DNA of 64,000 nucleotides from Brenneria bubanii. Its GTDB lineage: Bacteria; Pseudomonadota; Gammaproteobacteria; Enterobacterales; Enterobacteriaceae. The position numbers and the translations under genes were made by a program. The stretch covers positions 54,129-118,128 of the forward strand of contig NZ_JAKMAJ010000018.1 in the NCBI RefSeq assembly GCF_022378355.1. Reading direction: 5' to 3'. Below are positions 28,528 to 40,000 of the stretch, in pieces. Every line of letters starts with the position of its first letter. Within the stretch, counting starts at the first letter, position 1. Under the pieces are notes generated by a model. That model was not told the origin of the DNA and searched no databases. It was given only the letters and a program-made list of their open reading frames with translations.

Positions 28528-29235
28528 GTGCCGGTGAGTCAGAAAACAGTGCGTAGCGCAGACAGTGTGGAAAAAGTGTATGAAGCGGTGAAAACACTCG
28601 CGATAGATTATCACTTCAAACCTGGCGAGCGCATTAACGAGGTTGAACTGGCCAGTCGGCTGGGCGTCTCCCGCACGCCGGTTCGTGAGGCGCTGAATCG
28701 TCTGGCTCAGGATGGCTTTATGAGCTTCGTTCCCAATCGCGGGTTTTATTCCAGGGACATCACGCCCGAAGGCGTGCGCGAGCTTTATGAGATGCGCGCG
28801 GTGATCGAGCAGGCGGCGTTCCGCTTTGCCTGCCAGCGCGCCAGCGATGAAGATATCAATCAGACGGCGGAAATCTGGGAGCGGAGCTGCCGCGATTTTC
28901 CCGATCCGGCCTCCGTGACGGACTGGACCAGGATTGCGGAAGATGATGAAGCCTTCCATATGTCGATCGCCCGTATCGCCCGCAACGGGCGCCTGTACGA
29001 CACGCTTGATGGCCTGAATTCGCTGATCCGTTTTTTCCGCCGCATCGATTTGGAAACGCCCAGTCGGCGTAATAATGCCTATGACGAACACGTCGGCATC
29101 ATTGAGGCATTGCGCCGGCGTGACGTGGAAAGCGGAGTCCCGTTAATGGAAAAACACGTTTCGCTGAGTGCGGAACATGCGATAGCGGTGACCAAAGAAG
29201 GTTTGGCGCGTATTTATTTCGGCAAGCTGACGTAA
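28528..29235 (+). CDS. FadR-subfamily GntR transcriptional regulator
   Basis: 235 aa from a GTG at 28528 preceded by AAGAGG at 7-8 bp; the ATG at 28480 has its purine tract too close to serve. Winged helix: INEVELASRLGVSRTPVREAL (residues given in two parts: INEVELASRLG, VSRTPVREAL), wing FVPNRGFYSRDI. The C-terminal FCD domain (about 85-220) binds small organic acids or metal in relatives. It probably controls the divergent importer and the two genes behind it. No named orthologue recognised. Confidence 0.87.
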   Translation: MPVSQKTVRSADSVEKVYEAVKTLAIDYHFKPGERINEVELASRLGVSRTPVREALNRLAQDGFMSFVPNRGFYSRDITPEGVRELYEMRAVIEQAAFRFACQRASDEDINQTAEIWERSCRDFPDPASVTDWTRIAEDDEAFHMSIARIARNGRLYDTLDGLNSLIRFFRRIDLETPSRRNNAYDEHVGIIEALRRRDVESGVPLMEKHVSLSAEHAIAVTKEGLARIYFGKLT

Positions 29236-29416
29236 GAAAAATAAGCGGTGAGTGCGGCGGCGAAAATAAGCTTATCGTCAAAAAAGGATCGCCGTAAAAA
29301 ATAACGTTTATCGCCTCAGCTTATATATTAGGAATGTCGTATCGCCGATGCCATTCTATTTTCGCCGGCTTGCTTTAGGTTACACCCCTGATTTTTTCAG
29401 GAGAAGGAATAAGGAA

Positions 29417-30319
29417 ATGAATATAAATCAGAAAGCGACATTAAGTCTCGATCATGTGTTGGTCACGGTCAATCATTATGAGCAGTCCTTAGAAAATTAC
29501 CGCCGAATGGGGTTTTCCCCATCGCCCGTCAGCTATCATCCGTGGGGAACCGTCACCTGCTTTATGATGTTTGAGGATAATTTCATTGAGCTTATCGGGG
29601 TCAACGACGCCAGTAAATTCGGCGCCGGCGCGGTTAACGGTTTCTGCTTCGGCCGTCAGATGGGATCATTTCTGGAACGTGGCGAGGACGGCATCTCCCT
29701 GATTGCGCTGCACAGTAAAGATGCCCGCGGTGATTACGCGCAGCTGATTCAACGCTTTGAACAGCATCAGGGCGTGATTGATTTCCGCCGTGAAATCATG
29801 ATGGATAACGGCCAACTGGATGAAGTGGTGGTGTCTATCGGGTTATTGATCGACCCTTGCTACCCGGAAGCGTCCGGTTTTATCTGCCAGCAGTTCCGTC
29901 CTGACCTGATTTGGGTGGACGCCTGGCGCCATCATCCGAATGGCGCGACCGGCATTGAAGCGGTGACCTACCTGGCGCAGGAAGGCGACATGAAGGTGCT
30001 GGAGTCCCGTTGGCGCCATACCTACGGCGAACGCGTGAGTCGGCAGGACGGCGTACTGACGGCGGAAACCGGTTCCGGCGCGCTGCGCGCCTTGACGCCG
30101 AATCAGGCCGAAGAACACTTTGCCGGCGTGGCGCTGCCGGTTTCGGTGAATGGCAAACCCCATGCCATCGCCCTTACGCTGGGTACGCGGGATAGCCGCG
30201 CGCTGCGCGACATTTTGACAACCAATCAGGTGAGTCACCACCAAGCCGACGGACGCGTATGCGTGGCGCCTGAAACCGCGGGTAATATCATTCTTGAGTT
30301 TGTTGACGTCGATCGCTGA
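29417..30319 (+). CDS. Glyoxalase-like (VOC fold) protein
   Basis: 300 aa from the ATG at 29417, which has AAGG and GGAGAAGG upstream; the longer frame from 29348 begins in a poor context. LSLDHVLVTVNHYEQSLENY begins the first beta-alpha-beta-beta-beta unit (metal-ligand His in LDHV), and FEDNFIELIGV closes it; the family is the Glyoxalase_3-like group. Some members cleave or isomerise small metabolites, but function here is unknown. Sits between the GntR gene and the ProC paralogue, 18 bp from the latter. Confidence 0.8.
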   Translation: MNINQKATLSLDHVLVTVNHYEQSLENYRRMGFSPSPVSYHPWGTVTCFMMFEDNFIELIGVNDASKFGAGAVNGFCFGRQMGSFLERGEDGISLIALHSKDARGDYAQLIQRFEQHQGVIDFRREIMMDNGQLDEVVVSIGLLIDPCYPEASGFICQQFRPDLIWVDAWRHHPNGATGIEAVTYLAQEGDMKVLESRWRHTYGERVSRQDGVLTAETGSGALRALTPNQAEEHFAGVALPVSVNGKPHAIALTLGTRDSRALRDILTTNQVSHHQADGRVCVAPETAGNIILEFVDVDR

Positions 30320-30337
30320 ATATCTGGAGACGAGACC

Positions 30338-31138
30338 ATGAGTCAGATTCATTTTATTGGGGCAGGGCAGATGGCGGAAGCCATTATTCGGGCTGGGCTG
30401 AACGGCGGTAAACTGTCGCGCGACGCGGTTACCCTGGATGACATCGATACGGCAAGAATCGCCACGCTGGAACAGCGTTACCAGTTGACGTCCGGCCTGC
30501 ACGGCGAGGATGCGCTGGCGGCGGCCGATTATATCGTGATGGGGGTGAGGCCGCAGGACGACATCGCGTCGGTATCCGCCCGCATCCGCCAGCATGCGTC
30601 GCCGCAGGCGACGGTGATTTCCATCATCGCCGGCGTGACGATCGCCACGCTGACCGAACAGCTGGGCGACACGCGCCCGATTGCCCGGGTGATCCCGAAT
30701 ACGCTGACCGATACCGGCTATGGCTATAGCGGCGCGGTACTGAACGCCTATGTTGAAGAAGCGCCGCTGCTGGCGTTTCTGGAAAGCTTCGGCAAAGTGA
30801 TGCTGGTGGAAGAGCGGCTGCTGGATATTTTCACCGGCTACGGCGTGGCGGGTCCGAATTATGTCTACTACTTCCTCGAATCGCTGATTGACGCCGGCGT
30901 GCTGGCCGGCATGCCCCGTCCGCAGGCCACGCAGATCGCCTATGAAAACCTGATGGGCGCGGTGGCGATGCTCAATATCAGCGGCAAGCATCCGCGCCAG
31001 TTGATGGATATCAATAACTCTCCGGCCGGGGTAGGCATGAACGGGCTGTATGCGCTGAACGGCAGCGATTTTGCCGCCGGGCTACAGCGCAGCGTGCTGG
31101 CGGCGGTGAAACGCACCACCGAGCTGGCGGGTAAATAA
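30338..31138 (+). CDS. Pyrroline-5-carboxylate reductase paralogue
   Basis: 266 aa, ProC family. Rossmann start IHFIGAGQMAEAIIRAGL, then VMGVRPQD, SIIAGVTIATL and RVIPNT, as in ProC. The C-terminal dimer domain differs: the family motif around TSPGGTT reads NNSPAGVGMNGL, losing the threonine that contacts the imino acid in known structures, and the usual GPAY reads GPNYVYYFLESL. It is therefore probably not the housekeeping proline enzyme; reduction of another cyclic imine or an amino-acid-like substrate is possible. Co-transcribed with the VOC gene. Confidence 0.85.
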   Translation: MSQIHFIGAGQMAEAIIRAGLNGGKLSRDAVTLDDIDTARIATLEQRYQLTSGLHGEDALAAADYIVMGVRPQDDIASVSARIRQHASPQATVISIIAGVTIATLTEQLGDTRPIARVIPNTLTDTGYGYSGAVLNAYVEEAPLLAFLESFGKVMLVEERLLDIFTGYGVAGPNYVYYFLESLIDAGVLAGMPRPQATQIAYENLMGAVAMLNISGKHPRQLMDINNSPAGVGMNGLYALNGSDFAAGLQRSVLAAVKRTTELAGK

Positions 31139-31146
31139 ATATTTCA

Positions 31147-31236
31147 GCCGGGTAATCACGCCGTCTCTTTGCATGGCGCGGCGTATCCCGGCCGATTCTG
31201 AAATAACGCGCGCTGATACCGCCGTCGGCGCGCGTT
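31147..31236. terminator. Two consecutive strong hairpins after the ProC paralogue
   Basis: First hairpin: GCCGGG (31147-31152) with CCCGGC (31187-31192) and inner ACGCCG/CGGCGT. Second: AACGCGCGC (31205-31213) with GCGCGCGTT (31228-31236). They lie between convergent genes. No long T run follows either, so termination is likely but not certain. Confidence 0.5.
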
Positions 31237-31257
31237 GAGCTCTACCCTTGGCATGGA

Positions 31258-31896
31258 TCACGCCCGCAGCTCGTCATAGGAAACCATCACATGCTGTTCA
31301 AAGGCTGGGCGTTGCGTCAGTCGTTGGTAGTAGCTCCTGACGGCGGGAAGCGCCGGGCGTTCAATCGCGATATCGTAATAACGGTAAAGCACATGGCCGA
31401 ACTGGATATCCGCCAGGGTGAACTGAGGGCCGGCCAGATAATCATGCGCCGACAGCCTCTCTTCGGCGATTTTTAGCTTGAGCGTCAATGCCGCCAGCGC
31501 TTTTTCGATCGCCGCATCATCGCGTTCGTTTGCCGGCGTACGCACTACGCGCCAGAAAATCGGCGCGGTAAACATCAGCGCGATATTAAGCTTGGACCAT
31601 TCGGCCCATTTATCGACCTGAGTGCGTGCCGACAACGCTTGCGGCCAGAAGGCCTCCGAACCATAGCGACTGGCCAGATAGCGGAGAATCGCGCCGGTTT
31701 CCCATAATGCTTCCCCATCCTCATCTTTCAGTACCGGAACCGTTCCATTTGGATTCATCGCCAGAAACGCCGGGGTATCGGTGCCGCCGTAGAGATGGCC
31801 GGCATCATGGCGATGGTACGGCAGACCCAGCTCGCCGATACACCACATTAGCGCCTGAACATTGGATGAAGACCGTCTTCCCCAAACTGTTAACAT
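31258..31896 (-). CDS. Glutathione S-transferase, GstB-like
   Basis: 212 aa. Thioredoxin-fold N-domain TVWGRRSSSNVQALMWCIGE, AMNPNGTVPVLKDEDG and WETGAILRYLASRYG (glutathione site), then an all-helical C-domain with LAGPQFTLADIQFGHVLY (N-capping box). Overall pattern resembles E. coli GstB (208 aa; TLWGRNNSTNV, AMNPNGLVPLL). Cytosolic conjugation or detoxification role; substrate unknown. Divergent from the acetyltransferase gene with 92 bp between. Confidence 0.87.
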   Translation of the reverse strand: MLTVWGRRSSSNVQALMWCIGELGLPYHRHDAGHLYGGTDTPAFLAMNPNGTVPVLKDEDGEALWETGAILRYLASRYGSEAFWPQALSARTQVDKWAEWSKLNIALMFTAPIFWRVVRTPANERDDAAIEKALAALTLKLKIAEERLSAHDYLAGPQFTLADIQFGHVLYRYYDIAIERPALPAVRSYYQRLTQRPAFEQHVMVSYDELRA

Positions 31897-31988
31897 ACTG
31901 CTCTCCTGTGAATGTGTTGGTTCGTACCGTGGGATTGTATTCTAATTACGACATTGTTATCAGACGAAGTGCGGGAATAGTGGACAGA

Positions 31989-32423
31989 ATGAAAATCGTT
32001 ACCAGAAATGATGTTTTGAAGATCGACTGGCAAGCGCTGGCCGCCATGCTTAACCGTGCCGGATTGGGCGACAGAGACAGGGTGAAATTAGCGCAGGCCT
32101 TTCAAAACAGCCAGTTTTACTGGATCGGCCATGTTGATAACCAAATCATCGCCTGCGCGCGCGCCATCAGCGATTTAACCTACGCCACCTATCTGGCTGA
32201 CGTGGCGATATCGCCTGAGTATCAGGGCCGCGGGTATGGCAATCGATTGATGAACGAGGTTATGGCGACGTTATCGCCGTATGGGAAAACCTTTATCTAT
32301 TCGGTGCCGGATAAAGTCGGCTTCTATAAAAAATATGGCTATCATGTGCTGGCGACCGGTATGGTCTATGCCAATCCGCCTGAGATAACACGACTCAGCG
32401 GCGCTGGCTACATTGCTGATTAA
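31989..32423 (+). CDS. GNAT-family N-acetyltransferase
   Basis: 144 aa. The acetyl-CoA-binding motif A is clear: LADVAISPEYQGRGYGNRLM (V..eyqgrGyG). A second part reads FYKKYGYHVL, the usual motif B ending. The ATG at 31989 is chosen as the first with full-domain context; the frame stays open further 5' into the GST gene. Acceptor substrate cannot be predicted. Confidence 0.82.
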   Translation: MKIVTRNDVLKIDWQALAAMLNRAGLGDRDRVKLAQAFQNSQFYWIGHVDNQIIACARAISDLTYATYLADVAISPEYQGRGYGNRLMNEVMATLSPYGKTFIYSVPDKVGFYKKYGYHVLATGMVYANPPEITRLSGAGYIAD

Positions 32424-32690
32424 GGACCCGCCTTGGGGAGCGCTTAGCGCCCGATCGAATGACTGGCGAATTGATTGATCAGCCGCTGCGATGTCGTCAT
32501 AAAGCGCCAAGGGCGGGATAAGTTCCTTTCATAAAGCCGCGTCCGCGGCTGAAAATTCTGAACATTCTTAACGAAACGATTACGGTTAAAACGTGGAAGT
32601 CGTCGTCATAGTTGACGATAATGGATATCAAATACTCTCCTTTCCCGCATATGGGCGAGGTATCCGCCCTTAACTACGATTAAGATTTTC

Positions 32691-33899
32691 ATGACAAAAT
32701 CATCGCGTTCCCGACTGTTGAAGTTTCTGTTGCTTGTCGTATTGGTATTGATCATTGCCGGCGTGGTCTGGCGTTTGTGGCCCAGCGGGCAGAACGGGCA
32801 AGCCAGAATGGGCGGGCCGGGCGGACGCGGTATGATGAGCGGCGCCACCACGCTGGTTCACGCCGGAAGCGCAACGCAGGCCGATGTGCCGGTGTACCTC
32901 AATGCGCTGGGTACGGTAACGCCGAACGCCACGGTAACGGTGACCAGCCGCGTTGATGGCCAGTTAATGAAAGTCTTTTTTACCGAAGGGCAAAAGGTTG
33001 AGGCCGGCCAACAGCTGGCGCAAATCGATCCGCGCAGCTACCAGGCGACGCTGGCTCAGTATCAGGCTGAACTGAGCGAAAATCAGGCGCTGTTGAAAAG
33101 CGCGCAGTTAACCCTGGACCGCTACAAAAAACTCTTCGCGCAGGATTCGCTTTCCCGTCAGGATCTGGATACCCAGGTAGCCACCGTCGGGCAGTACAGC
33201 GGAGCAATCAAAGCCGACGAGGCGCAAATCGCCGCCGCCAAGCTGAATATCGAATATGCGCGCATCACCTCGCCGATTAGCGGCCGAGTGGGTCTGCGGC
33301 TGGTGGATGCGGGCAATATGGTGACCAGCAGCGATACTACCGGCATCGTCACCATCACGCAGACCCAGCCCGTCGCCGTCACCTTTAGCGTGCCGCAAGG
33401 CAACATTCCGGTATTGTTGAAGGCGCTGCATAATGGACAGAGCATGCCGGTGACCGCTTTTGATCAGGATAACAAAACGACGCTGGCCGAAGGCAAAGCG
33501 CAATTCATCAGCAACAGCATCGATACCAGCACCGGCACCGTGCAGTTAAAAGCCCTGTTCGACAATGAGGATGAGGCGCTGTACGCCAACCAGTTCGTCA
33601 ATGTCCGCCTGCAAACCGGCCTGCTGTCGCAGGCAACGGTAATTCCTTCTCAGGCGTTGCAGCTCAGCAGCGACGGCAGTTTTGTCTTTGTGATTAATAA
33701 AGACGATACCGTGACGCGTAAAGTCGTAAAAACCGGGCCGAGCTTCGGCGAAGACCAGCGGGCTATTCTTGACGGCGTGGCGCCGGGAGATCGCGTGGTG
33801 ACGGAGGGGATCGACCGGCTGGCCAACGGCAGTAAAGTCAGCGTGGTGACGGCGGAGCGGCAGACCGGCGCGGCCAGTGGGAGCGTCAAGGCGCAATGA
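32691..33899 (+). CDS. mdtA: RND efflux periplasmic adaptor MdtA
   Basis: 402 aa. Single N-terminal membrane anchor ([16 protein letters not shown]), glycine-rich spacer, then the lipoyl/hairpin/beta-barrel order of membrane fusion proteins: [19 protein letters not shown], long alpha hairpin about 100-170, [15 protein letters not shown]. It links the MdtBC pump to an outer-membrane channel. Overlaps mdtB by 4 bp. The ribosome site at 32691 is weak. Confidence 0.95.
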   Translation: MTKSSRSRLLKFLLLVVLVLIIAGVVWRLWPSGQNGQARMGGPGGRGMMSGATTLVHAGSATQADVPVYLNALGTVTPNATVTVTSRVDGQLMKVFFTEGQKVEAGQQLAQIDPRSYQATLAQYQAELSENQALLKSAQLTLDRYKKLFAQDSLSRQDLDTQVATVGQYSGAIKADEAQIAAAKLNIEYARITSPISGRVGLRLVDAGNMVTSSDTTGIVTITQTQPVAVTFSVPQGNIPVLLKALHNGQSMPVTAFDQDNKTTLAEGKAQFISNSIDTSTGTVQLKALFDNEDEALYANQFVNVRLQTGLLSQATVIPSQALQLSSDGSFVFVINKDDTVTRKVVKTGPSFGEDQRAILDGVAPGDRVVTEGIDRLANGSKVSVVTAERQTGAASGSVKAQ

Positions 33900-36800
33900 A
33901 TCCGTCAAGACTGTTTATTGAGCGTCCGGTCGCCACCGTCTTACTGATGGTGGGCGTGCTGATCTCCGGGATTTTTGCCTATCGCTCACTGTCGACTTCC
34001 GCGCTGCCGCAGGTTGACTATCCCACCATTCAGGTGACGACGCTTTACCCTGGCGCCAGCCCCGATGTGATGGCCTCATCCGTAACCGGACCGCTGGAGC
34101 GTCAGCTCGGGCAAATGGCCGGGCTGAGTCAGATGACGTCCAACAGCAGCAGCGGTTCTTCGTTGATTACCCTGAAGTTTTCACTCGATCTGTCGCTGGA
34201 CGTCGCCGAGCAGGAAGTGCAGGCGGCGATCAACGCCGCCGACAGCCTGTTACCCACCGATTTGCCTAATCCGCCGACCTATAAAAAGGTCAATCCGGCG
34301 GACAGCGCGGTCATCACCCTGGCCGCCAGTTCGGATACGCTGCCGTTGATCAAAGTGCAGGATCTGGTGAACACGCGCATCGCGCTCAAGCTGTCGCAGA
34401 TCTCCGGCGTCGGCATGGTGACGTTGGCGGGCGGTCATCAGCCGGCGATCCGCGTGCAGGTGGATCCCAACGCGCTGGCGGCGCGGGGATTGACGTTGGA
34501 AGACGTCAATACCTTGATTAGCAACAGCAACGTGAATGGTTCCAAGGGCGGCTTTGACGGCAAATATCATTCGGTCACCATCGACGCCAACGATCAGCTG
34601 CGTACCGCCGAAGAGTACGGCAATCTGATTCTGACCTATCAGAACGGCGCGGCGCTGCGCCTGCATGATATCGCCCATATTGAGGAAGCGTCGGAAAACA
34701 GCTATCAGTCGGCGTGGGCCAACCGCAGTCCGGCGATTGTCATCAGCGTGCAGCGCCAGCCCGGCGCCAACGTGATCTCGGTGGTCGACAATATCAAAGC
34801 CCAACTGCCGACGCTGCAGGCGGCGCTGCCGGATGGCGTGAAAATGACTATCTTGTCCGATCGCACGCAAACCATCCGCGCCTCCATCAGCGATGTGCAG
34901 TTCGAGCTGATGCTGTCGATTGCGCTGGTCATCATGGTCACCTTCCTGTTCCTGCGCAATATCGCCGCCACGCTGATCCCAAGCGTCGCCGTTCCTTTGT
35001 CTCTGGTGGGCACCTTCGGCGTGATGTACCTGGCCGATTTCAGCCTCAACAACCTGTCGCTGATGGCGCTGACCATCGCCACCGGCTTTGTTATCGATGA
35101 CGCCATTGTGGTGGTGGAAAATATCTCCCGTCGGCTGGAAGAGGGCGAAACGCCGATGCAGGCGGCGTTAAAAGGCTCGCAGCAGATTGGCTTTACCATT
35201 ATCTCGCTGACTTTCTCGCTGATTGCGGTGTTGATCCCGCTGCTGTTTATGGGCGACGTGGTCGGACGCCTGTTCCGCGAATTCGCCATTACGCTGGCGG
35301 TGTCGATATTGGTGTCGATGGTGGTGTCGTTGACTCTGACGCCGATGCTTTGCGCCTATTTGCTACGCCATATTCCGCCGGAAAAACAGTCGCGTTTTTC
35401 GCGCAAGGGCGGCGAGTTCTTCGACAAACTGGTGCACGGCTACGATCGTCTGCTGAAGGTGGTGCTTAACCATCAAAAATTAACGCTGCTGGTGGCGTTT
35501 GGCACTTTCGTGCTGACCGCGCTGCTGTATCTGGTTATCCCCAAGGGCTTCTTCCCGACGCAGGATACCGGGCTGATTCAGGGCATCAGCGTAGCGTCGC
35601 AGGATGTTTCTTTTGGCGAAATGAGCAAGCGGCAACAGGCGCTGGCGGACGTCATTTTACAGAACCCGGCGGTAGAGAGCGTCTCCTCCACCGTGGGTAT
35701 CGACGGCAACAACACCAGCCTGAACAGCGGTCGTCTGCAAATTAATCTCAAATCGTTCGATGAGCGCGCCGATCGCGCCGACGTGGTGATCGCCGAGCTG
35801 AAACAGGCGGTGCGCAGCGTGCCGGGCATAGAACTCTACCTGCAATCGGCGCAGGATCTGACGGTGAACGATCAGGTCACGCCGAGCCAGTATCAATTCA
35901 CGCTGGATGATTCGGACAGCGAAAATCTGGTGAAGTGGTCGCCCGCCCTGGTGTCGGCGTTGGCGAAACGACCCGAATTCAGCGATCTGGTCAGCAATCT
36001 GCAGGATCAGGGGCAGGTGTCCTACGTCGAGATGAACCGCGACAAGGCCGCGCGCTACGGCATTACCGCGTCCGACATCGATACCGCGCTGTACAATGCT
36101 TTCGGGCAACGCCTGGTGTCGACGATTTTCACCCAGTCGAATCAGTATCGCGTGGTGCTGGAAGTGGCGCCCGGCTATCAGCAATCTCCGGCGTCGTTCG
36201 ACGATATCTGGCTGGTCAGCGCGACATCCGCCTCAGGCGATAGCAGTACCTCCTCTTCGTCGTCTTCAACCTCGTCGACGACATCGACCGCCGGCATGGT
36301 GAAACTGACCTCGATCGCCACCATTCACCAGCGTACCGGCTCGCTGATGCATATGCGGCTCAACCAGTTTCCGGCGGTGACGGTGTCGTTCAACCTGAAT
36401 GACGGCTATTCGCTGGAAGACGCGCAGCAGGCGATCGCCGATGTCAGTAAGCAACTGGCGCTGCCGTCAAGCATTACGCTGCGTTATCAGGGGGAGACCT
36501 CCGCCTTCCAGAACGCCAGCAGCAACACGCTATGGCTGATTCTGGCGGCGCTGCTCACCATGTATGTGGTGCTGGGTATTCTGTACGAAAGCTTTATTCA
36601 TCCGGTCACCATTCTGTCGACCTTGCCTTCGGCGGCGGTGGGGGCGCTGCTGATCCTGCTGCTGGCCGGAACCGAATTCAGCCTGATTGCGCTGATTGGC
36701 GTGATTTTGCTGATCGGCATCGTCAAGAAAAACGCCATTATGATGATCGACTTTGCGCTTGAGGCCGAGAATCACCAGCACCTCAGCCCGCGGGAGGCGA

Positions 36801-37066
36801 TCCATCAGGCCTGTTTACTGCGTTTTCGACCGATTTTGATGACCACCATGGCGGCGTTGCTCGGCGCGCTGCCGCTGATGCTGGCGTCCGGTTCCGGCGC
36901 GGAACTGCGTCAGCCGCTGGGGCTGGTGATCGTCGGCGGCTTAATCGTCAGCCAGGTGCTGACGCTATTTTCCACGCCGGTCATTTACCTGTGGTTCGAC
37001 GGTCTGGCGCAGCGCGGCAAACGCTATATGCGTAACGCGCAGCGGCAGTCTCAGGGCGAGGAATAA
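33896..37066 (+). CDS. mdtB: RND multidrug efflux pump subunit MdtB
   Basis: 1056 aa, 12 transmembrane helices and two large periplasmic loops. [18 protein letters not shown] starts it; helix 4 carries the proton-relay acidic pair in [32 protein letters not shown] is the repeat-two counterpart. Forms a heteromultimer with MdtC; in E. coli it exports bile salts, novobiocin and zinc-linked substrates. A serine/threonine-only run (783-798) within 775-800 is extra relative to E. coli MdtB, which has a few residues there. Two bp before mdtC. Confidence 0.95.
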   Translation: MNPSRLFIERPVATVLLMVGVLISGIFAYRSLSTSALPQVDYPTIQVTTLYPGASPDVMASSVTGPLERQLGQMAGLSQMTSNSSSGSSLITLKFSLDLSLDVAEQEVQAAINAADSLLPTDLPNPPTYKKVNPADSAVITLAASSDTLPLIKVQDLVNTRIALKLSQISGVGMVTLAGGHQPAIRVQVDPNALAARGLTLEDVNTLISNSNVNGSKGGFDGKYHSVTIDANDQLRTAEEYGNLILTYQNGAALRLHDIAHIEEASENSYQSAWANRSPAIVISVQRQPGANVISVVDNIKAQLPTLQAALPDGVKMTILSDRTQTIRASISDVQFELMLSIALVIMVTFLFLRNIAATLIPSVAVPLSLVGTFGVMYLADFSLNNLSLMALTIATGFVIDDAIVVVENISRRLEEGETPMQAALKGSQQIGFTIISLTFSLIAVLIPLLFMGDVVGRLFREFAITLAVSILVSMVVSLTLTPMLCAYLLRHIPPEKQSRFSRKGGEFFDKLVHGYDRLLKVVLNHQKLTLLVAFGTFVLTALLYLVIPKGFFPTQDTGLIQGISVASQDVSFGEMSKRQQALADVILQNPAVESVSSTVGIDGNNTSLNSGRLQINLKSFDERADRADVVIAELKQAVRSVPGIELYLQSAQDLTVNDQVTPSQYQFTLDDSDSENLVKWSPALVSALAKRPEFSDLVSNLQDQGQVSYVEMNRDKAARYGITASDIDTALYNAFGQRLVSTIFTQSNQYRVVLEVAPGYQQSPASFDDIWLVSATSASGDSSTSSSSSSTSSTTSTAGMVKLTSIATIHQRTGSLMHMRLNQFPAVTVSFNLNDGYSLEDAQQAIADVSKQLALPSSITLRYQGETSAFQNASSNTLWLILAALLTMYVVLGILYESFIHPVTILSTLPSAAVGALLILLLAGTEFSLIALIGVILLIGIVKKNAIMMIDFALEAENHQHLSPREAIHQACLLRFRPILMTTMAALLGALPLMLASGSGAELRQPLGLVIVGGLIVSQVLTLFSTPVIYLWFDGLAQRGKRYMRNAQRQSQGEE

Positions 37067-37068
37067 AT

Positions 37069-40000
37069 ATGGTGCGGTTGTTTATCTTCCGTCCGGTCGC
37101 CACGCTATTGCTGACGCTATCGATCATGCTGCTGGGCCTTCTGGGCTATCGGCTGCTGCCGGTGGCGCCGCTGCCGCAGGTGGATTTCCCTACCATCATG
37201 GTGACCGGCTCGTTGGCCGGCGCCAGCCCGGAAACCATGGCCGCCACGGTGGCGACGCCGCTGGAGCGGGCGCTGGGGCAAATCGCCGGTATCACCGAAA
37301 TGACCTCCAGCAGCTCGTCCGGCAGCACCAATATCATTTTGCAGTTTGCTCTGAACCGCGATATCAACGGCGCGGCGCGCGACGTGCAGGCGGCGATCAA
37401 CGCCGCCCGCAGCCTGCTGCCGAGCAGCATGTCCACGTTGCCCACCTACCGCAAGGCCAACCCGTCCGATGCGCCGATCGTGATGCTGGCGCTGACCTCG
37501 GCGACGCGCCCGGCCGGCGAGCTTTACGATCTGGCGGATAGCCAAATCGATCAGAAAATCGCCCAGGTGCAGGGCGTCGGAGAGGTATCCCTGATGGGCA
37601 GCGCCCTGCCGGCGGTGCGTATCGATCTGCAGCCGCAGATGCTGACCCACTTCGGCGTCTCGCTGGATAGCGTTCGCGCCGCCATCGCCGACAACACCAC
37701 CAATCTGCCGAAAGGCATTCTCAACGGCGCCAGTCAGTCGTGGGTGGTGGATAGCAACGGCCAGTTGGATAAGGCGGCGCAGTACCGCAATCTGGTGGTC
37801 AGCTATCAGGAGGGCCGGGCGGTTCATCTTAGCGATGTGGCGACGGTGTATGACGCGATAGAGGATAAGTATAAGGCCGGTTACTACAACCAGCAGCCGG
37901 CGGTGATGATCGGCGTAACCCGTCAGGCGGGCGCCAACATGCTGCAGACCATCGATGCGGTCAAGGCGCTGCTGCCCGATCTCCAGCAGGATCTGCCGGC
38001 GGATACCCAGTTGAAGCTGGTGGTGGATCGCTCCTCCACCGTGCGCGCCTCGCTGTACGATACCGAAGAGACGCTGCTGATTGCGGTGCTGCTGGTAATC
38101 GGCGTGGTGTTCGTGTTCCTGCGCAATGTCCAGGCGGTGGTGATACCGGCGCTGGCGCTGCCGGTATCGCTGATCGGCACCTGCGCGGTGATGTACCTGC
38201 TGGATTACAGCCTGGATAATCTGTCGCTGATGGCGCTGATTATCGCCACCGGTTTTGTGGTGGATGACGCCATTGTGGTGCTGGAGAATATCACCCGTTA
38301 TATCGAAGCGGGGCTCAGCCCGGTGCGAGCCTCGATAAAAGGGGCGCGCGAGGTCAGTTCCACCGTGCTGTCCATGACCCTGTCGCTGGTGGCGGTGTTT
38401 ATTCCGATCCTGCTGATGGGCAGCGTGGTCGGACGGTTGTTCCGTGAATTTGCGGTGACGCTGACGGTGTCGCTGCTGATTTCGATGCTGGTATCGCTGA
38501 CCTTGACGCCGATGCTCTGTTCGCGTCTGCTGAAACGCAAACCGGCGGTGACGCAGCGTCCGCATCCGCTGTACCAGTGGATTGAAAACCGGCTCAACGC
38601 CTTGTTGGCTGCCTACTCGCGCGGACTGGGCTGGGTAATGAAGCACCAGCGCCTGACGCTGTTCAGCCTGCTGCTCACGATGGTGCTCAATATCTTCCTC
38701 TACACCGTAGTGCAGAAAGGCTTCTTTCCCACCCAGGACACCGGGCTGCTGATGGGGATGGTGCGCGCCGACCAGAATATTTCGTTTCAGGCGATGAAGC
38801 CCAAGATGGAACAGGCCGCCAAACTGATCGCCGCCGATCCCGACGTGGACGGGGTGATGGCGTCGATGGGCAGCGGCGCGTTCGGCTCGCGCAATAGCGC
38901 CAACTTTTTCGTACATCTGAAAGATTTCAGCCAGCGTAGCGCCACGGCAAGCGAAATCGCCAACCGCCTGAGCGCCAAGGCGCAACATCTGGCCGGTATG
39001 CAGCTGTTTCTGATGGCGGCGCAGGATTTGCGCGTCGGCGGCCGCAGCGCCAACGCCAGCTATCAGTACACCCTGCAGGCGGACGATCTTAGTACCCTGC
39101 GTACCTGGACGCCGAAGGTGCAGGCGGCGCTGGCGCAGATCCCGCAACTGACCAGCGTGGATTCCGACTCGCAGAACGGCGGGCAGGAAGTGATGATCAA
39201 TATCGATCGCGACAAGGCCTCGCGCATGGGGGTGGACGTCAATATGCTGGATACCCTGCTGAACAATGCCTTTAGCCAGCGCAAAATAGCCACTCTGTAC
39301 CATACGCTCAATCAATATCATGTGGTGATGTCGGTGGAGGATAGCTTTACCAGCAATCCGGACACGCTGCAGGCGCTGTTCGTGATCAACGACAACGGCG
39401 AACGGGTACCGCTCTCCGCCTTCGTCAGTTTCAGCAGCGATACCGCGCCGCTGTCGGTGGCGCATCAGGGCCAGTCCGCCGCCAGTACCGTCGCTTTTAA
39501 CCTGCAGGACGGCGTTTCGCTGGAGCAGGCGCAGGTACTGATTAAAGACGCCATGGCGCAGATCGGCCTGCCGAGCGACGTGCAGGCCGGCTACAGCGGC
39601 ACCGCGCGCGAGTTCGGCGAACTGACCGCCACCATGCCCTGGCTGATTTTGGCGGCGCTGGCCGCGGTTTATATCGTGCTGGGCGTACTGTATGAGAGCT
39701 ATATTCATCCGTTGACCATTTTGTCGACGCTGCCGTCCGCCGGCGTCGGCGCGCTGCTGCTGTTGCTGTTGACCAATACGCAACTGACGGTGATCGCGCT
39801 GATTGGCATTCTGTTGCTGATCGGCATCGTAAAAAAGAACGCCATTATGATGATCGATTTTGCGCTGATGGCCGAACGCCAGCAGGGCATGTCGCCGCAG
39901 CAGGCGATCACCCAGGCCTGCCTGATGCGCTTTCGTCCGATCATGATGACCACGCTGGCGGCCTTTTTCGGCGCGCTGCCGCTGGCGCTGGGCAGCGGCG

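Noticed and set aside
29843-30991. 382-codon open frame antisense to the VOC and ProC-like genes
   Set aside because: Crosses two well-supported plus-strand genes and has no recognisable domain. Shadow frame.
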